Shown here piece after piece: positions 14,574 through 17,497 of a stretch of 17,497 nt of DNA. The notes under the pieces are model-generated. The model did not search any database. It was not told the origin of the DNA and was given only the letters and a program-made list of their open reading frames with translations. Source of the DNA: Burkholderiales bacterium (GTDB lineage Bacteria > Pseudomonadota > Gammaproteobacteria > Burkholderiales > Casimicrobiaceae); the NCBI GenBank assembly GCA_025354075.1, contig JANXNO010000109.1, positions 1 through 17,497 of the forward strand. Direction: 5' to 3'. The stretch's first letter is position 1. Each line of letters starts with the position of its first letter. The translations under genes were made by a program, and so were the position numbers.

Positions 14574-14601
14574 GTCACAATAACGAGTGCGTTATTGTGA
14601 C
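14574..14601. repeat. 12-bp perfect inverted repeat spanning the transglutaminase stop
   Basis: GTCACAATAACG (14574-14585) and its exact complement (14590-14601) have a 4-nt loop and include the TAA stop of the transglutaminase gene (14592-14594). A hairpin at a stop codon suggests a terminator or mRNA-end structure, but no T-run follows on the minus strand. The sequence upstream on the minus strand has three CAGTCA repeats coding for the Gln-Ser tail. Confidence 0.6.
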
Positions 14602-15557
14602 TGTGACTGGCTGTGCGTGATCGGTACAGGTACCGGCGCTGGCGGTGCTGACGGAGTGACAAGCATCGGGGCTACAGTCACCGCCACGTCAAGCGTGTGG
14701 TCTCCACCACCACGAATCACGCCGCGCAGCGGAGGCACGTCCCCGTAATCGCGACCGTACGCGAGCTTGACATGGCTCTCGCCGGCGAGGCAGTTATTGG
14801 TGGGGTCGAAGTCGAGCCAGCCGGATTTTGGACAGTACACGCTGACCCAGGCGTGTGATGCGTCAGCACCGATCAGGCGCGGGCGTCCAGGTGGCGGCTC
14901 GGTGAGCAGATAGCCGCTGACGTAGCGCGCGGCCAACCCCAGCGAGCGCAAGCCTGCGATCATGACCTGCGCGAAGTCCTGACACACGCCTTTTTTGAGC
15001 GCGAATGCTGCCAGTGGCGGTGTGCTCGCATCGGTCGCTTCCGGCGAATATTCAAACTCCGTGTGAATGCGCTGGCACAGCGCTTTGGCGAGCTCGTAAA
15101 CGGGTTGCGACTTGCTGCTAATAGCTGCAGCATATTTGGCAAACGTAGCGTGAATGGGGGCCAGGGGTGAGGCCTGTGCGAACTCGCGCGCGGCATCAAA
15201 TTCTTGCTCAGCCCGGTACTGCATGTGCTCGGCCACGGCCTCCCACGGCAGGCTCTCGGGCACTGTGACGCGATCCAGCTTGCCGGTCATCTCCAGTGGC
15301 AGTGCATGCGTGATGACCACGCTCTCTGCTGTCACCACCAACACGGCATGTGGCACAGCAAGTTCGAAGTAGATGCGCTGTTGACCATAGCTGTCAACGC
15401 TTTGCGTTAAGGCGGCAGGCTCCGGTTGTACGCGTAGCGTGTGCGACAGCAGTTGCTGCGATGGCGAGGCGAGCGGTCGCATATGCGCAATGTGATGCGC
15501 CTGCTCTACAGCGTGCGCGTAGGTGTATCGTGTTTCGTGAGTGACCGAGAGTTTCAT
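14592..15557 (-). CDS. Transglutaminase-like cysteine protease of the ATP-grasp/alpha-E cluster
   Basis: This is a 321-residue protein of the bacterial transglutaminase-like family with an N-terminal beta domain (MKLSVTHETRYTYAHAVEQAHHIAHMRPL). The catalytic core has the triad Cys192 in KKGVCQDFAQVMI, His235 in DASHAWVSVYCP and Asp251 in WLDFDPTNN. Residues after ~290 are a Pro-rich tail ending in Gln-Ser repeats, longer than usual. The genes around such proteins usually encode circularly permuted ATP-grasp and alpha-E proteins; the family has been proposed to act in peptide or amide metabolism, but no substrate is known. Its ATG overlaps the stop of the ATP-grasp/alpha-E gene as ATGA, so the two are translated together. 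No signal peptide is seen. Confidence 0.93.
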   Translation of the reverse strand: MKLSVTHETRYTYAHAVEQAHHIAHMRPLASPSQQLLSHTLRVQPEPAALTQSVDSYGQQRIYFELAVPHAVLVVTAESVVITHALPLEMTGKLDRVTVPESLPWEAVAEHMQYRAEQEFDAAREFAQASPLAPIHATFAKYAAAISSKSQPVYELAKALCQRIHTEFEYSPEATDASTPPLAAFALKKGVCQDFAQVMIAGLRSLGLAARYVSGYLLTEPPPGRPRLIGADASHAWVSVYCPKSGWLDFDPTNNCLAGESHVKLAYGRDYGDVPPLRGVIRGGGDHTLDVAVTVAPMLVTPSAPPAPVPVPITHSQSQSQ

Positions 15558-17497
15558 GCGCCCACCGCCTGATCCGCAGCGTGCGCATGGCTGAAATAGC
15601 GCTGCGAAAGCGCGTCTGAAATGGCCGTGGAGTCGCGGCTGACTTTACGCAGCAACGCGACGATTCCATCGGTGTCGCTGTGGCTCGCAAGCGCCATGGC
15701 CTGTACCGCATTCCACTGATGCGGAAGCACGATGTTGGTGAGCATTGCCGACACCTTGCCGTTAGGTGATTCAGGCAGCTTGGCAATACGGCCGGCCAGT
15801 GTTTGTGCGATCCACGCCAGCGAGCGCGGGTTGTCGGGGTCAAGGGCGAGCAGCTCGATCAGCGCATGCGGATCGCGCTGCTGCAAGTAGCGTGACCGAT
15901 AAGTGATGGTGCTGTCAAACAGGCTCAATACCAGGGCAAAACCGACGTCGCTTTTGAGCGTGCCGGTGTCGAATGCTTCTGCCAGCGCTTCGGCAAGCGT
16001 AGATAACCGCTCGATCTGACGACCGATCGACAACAGACGCCAGCCATCGTCTCGCGTCATGCGATCGGTCTGTGCGCCGGTCATTGCCATGACGTTGGTC
16101 GACAGGCGCTCCAGTGCGCGCAATGCCTGTTGCGTAGTGCAGGTGGACGCCTGCGGCGCGCTGCGCGCGTCGTCGGACATCATCGCCTTGAACTCAGACG
16201 CGCTCGCAGCAACCAGCGACCATTGCTCCAGCGCCAGTCGTTCGCGCACGGCAAACGCCGAGAAGCGCAGTGAAGCGAGTGTGGCAGCCACGCTATACGC
16301 ACCCAGCCTGGCGTCCGAGTCTGCTAGCGAGGCAATCAGCGCCCGCTCGAAGACGTGGGCGGACTGTTTTGGCGTTGGCACCTCTTTGGTGACGAGCCCG
16401 TTAGTCAAGGCAAGGCGATGCAGCCATTCGAGCGTTTCGGGTGTCTCCTCGGCTTCGCTGGCCAGCGCCTCGAGTGTCACACGCGCCAGGCGCGTGGTGT
16501 TTTCGAGTCGCTCGGTGTAGCGGCCAAACCAGAACAGATTTTCTGCGGCGCGGCTTGCAATGCCAATGGTCGAGCGGTGCGTCGCGATGGGGGTCAGTGT
16601 GGCGGAAAGCGGCGTCGTGTCCTCGCTGACCTTGCCGGTGATGACCCAAAAATCGGCCGAACTGCCACCGCGATACATCGACACCACGTCGCGTCCGGGC
16701 GGTGCGATACGTGCAAGACCACCGGGCATCACATGCCATTTGCCGGGGCCGTCGGACAAGGCGAACACACGCACCATTGCGGCGCTGCTTGAGATGGGCG
16801 GTGTCGTGCTCAAGCCCTGCCAGCTGGGTGTGTGGGCCAGAGGCAGAAATGCCTGCGCTGAAAAGTCTTCAGGATGCAGCGCAATCCTCCCCGTCCACTG
16901 TTCACGTTCGCGCGGTGACAATGATTTGCCAATGGCTGGCACAAAGCGTCGCCCGCGATCGTTAAACGTGGGCTTCAATACGTAATCAGACAGCTGCGGA
17001 ATCAGTGTGCGCAAGGTGCTCCGCTCGCCACACCACCAGCTCGCAATCGACGGAATGGCCAGCGGCGCGCCCATCAGCGCCTGGCAGATTTTTGGCAAAA
17101 ATCCGAGAATCGCAGCCGACTCAAGAAACCCCGTCCCCGGCGCGTTGGCGAGCACCACGTTACCGGAGCGATAGGCCTGCATGAGCCCTGGAATACCCAG
17201 CGCAGAATCGGCCTTCAACTCCAGCGGATCCAGAAAATCATCGTCAAGTCGGCGCACAATCACGTCGACCGGTTCCAGTCCTTTAAGCGTCTTCAACCAC
17301 ACCCGTTCATCGCGCACCACCAGATCGCCACCCTCAACCAGCGCAATCCCGAGATAACGTGCCAGATAAACGTGCTCAAAGTAGGTTTCGTTATACGGAC
17401 CCGGCGTGAGCAGCACCACGCGCGCGTCGCTACCTGCGGGGCTGTGCGCTACCAGGCTTGCGATCAACACTTTGTAACTGGCGGCCAGTTTTTCGAC
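15554..17497 (-). CDS. Circularly permuted ATP-grasp/alpha-E fusion protein (5' end outside window)
   Basis: The frame is open to the window edge, so only the C-terminal 647 residues are seen; the TTG at 17470 is not the start. The visible N-terminal half is a circularly permuted ATP-grasp (type 2): VVLLTPGPYNETYFEHVYLAR, LVEGGDLVVRD, VDVIVRRLDDDFLDPLELK, VVLANAPGTGFLES and LKPTFNDRGRRFV, matching ATP-binding and metal-site motifs of that family. From residue ~315 comes an alpha-E domain, starting ASRAAENLFWFGRYTERLENTTRLARV, and running to the C-terminus. Both domains are often fused, around 850 residues in total. It lies upstream of the transglutaminase gene with an ATGA overlap. The proposed role of the family is ATP-dependent ligation of an amide or peptide; the substrate is not known. 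Confidence 0.92.
   Translation of the reverse strand, partial: VEKLAASYKVLIASLVAHSPAGSDARVVLLTPGPYNETYFEHVYLARYLGIALVEGGDLVVRDERVWLKTLKGLEPVDVIVRRLDDDFLDPLELKADSALGIPGLMQAYRSGNVVLANAPGTGFLESAAILGFLPKICQALMGAPLAIPSIASWWCGERSTLRTLIPQLSDYVLKPTFNDRGRRFVPAIGKSLSPREREQWTGRIALHPEDFSAQAFLPLAHTPSWQGLSTTPPISSSAAMVRVFALSDGPGKWHVMPGGLARIAPPGRDVVSMYRGGSSADFWVITGKVSEDTTPLSATLTPIATHRSTIGIASRAAENLFWFGRYTERLENTTRLARVTLEALASEAEETPETLEWLHRLALTNGLVTKEVPTPKQSAHVFERALIASLADSDARLGAYSVAATLASLRFSAFAVRERLALEQWSLVAASASEFKAMMSDDARSAPQASTCTTQQALRALERLSTNVMAMTGAQTDRMTRDDGWRLLSIGRQIERLSTLAEALAEAFDTGTLKSDVGFALVLSLFDSTITYRSRYLQQRDPHALIELLALDPDNPRSLAWIAQTLAGRIAKLPESPNGKVSAMLTNIVLPHQWNAVQAMALASHSDTDGIVALLRKVSRDSTAISDALSQRYFSHAHAADQAVGA

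Overview
The window looks like a piece of a Betaproteobacterial (probably Burkholderiales) chromosome. This rests on the high GC content, on a PhoB-type receiver close to the betaproteobacterial form, on the paired short CHR-family transporters, and on the ATP-grasp/alpha-E/transglutaminase cluster. No rRNA, tRNA, CRISPR array, transposase or integrase gene was seen. Most genes are on the minus strand.

Layout. (1) 1-1033 (+): the C-terminal part of a PhoB-like response regulator fused in frame to a Nudix hydrolase; the DNA-binding domain is cut short at the junction. (2) 1062-2143 (-): two translationally coupled CHR-family chromate transporter subunits. (3) 2349-11550 (-): an accessory module. 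In transcription order it encodes an ECF sigma factor, a 180-residue protein with a beta-rich C-terminus, a large TPR-CHAT caspase-like protease, a secreted subtilisin-like protease, an exported protein with two InlB-type B-repeats, and an exported protein with four DUF5666-like repeats. It ends in a strong hairpin-plus-T-run terminator. (4) 11785-13489 (+): a hotdog-fold thioesterase and an exported alpha/beta hydrolase. (5) 13486-14404 (-): a VOC/glyoxalase-like protein and an unrecognised small protein. (6) 14592-17497 (-): a transglutaminase-like protease and a circularly permuted ATP-grasp/alpha-E protein that runs off the window end, overlapping by ATGA.

The main discovery candidate is the accessory module. 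Three of its transcription units (the 180-residue gene with the CHAT gene, the subtilase, and the InlB-repeat protein) share a promoter-like sequence upstream, ATGTATTTT-N15-CTCTGT, with identical 15-nt spacing in all three. The natural reader of this sequence is the ECF sigma factor encoded at the head of the module. The set of ECF sigma factor, intermediate protein and TPR-CHAT protease resembles the protease/sigma arm of type III-E CRISPR (Craspase, Csx30, CASP-sigma), but no CRISPR components are visible. I infer a protease-gated sigma circuit that feeds back on its own operon and drives secreted proteins.

Three diverged copies of an 84-bp hyphenated palindrome, with conserved internal spacing around a TCGAC core, lie at the two outer edges of this module and in its middle. 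A 10-G homopolymer sits just upstream of the subtilase promoter. Nothing here was checked by database search; family names come from motifs read by eye.
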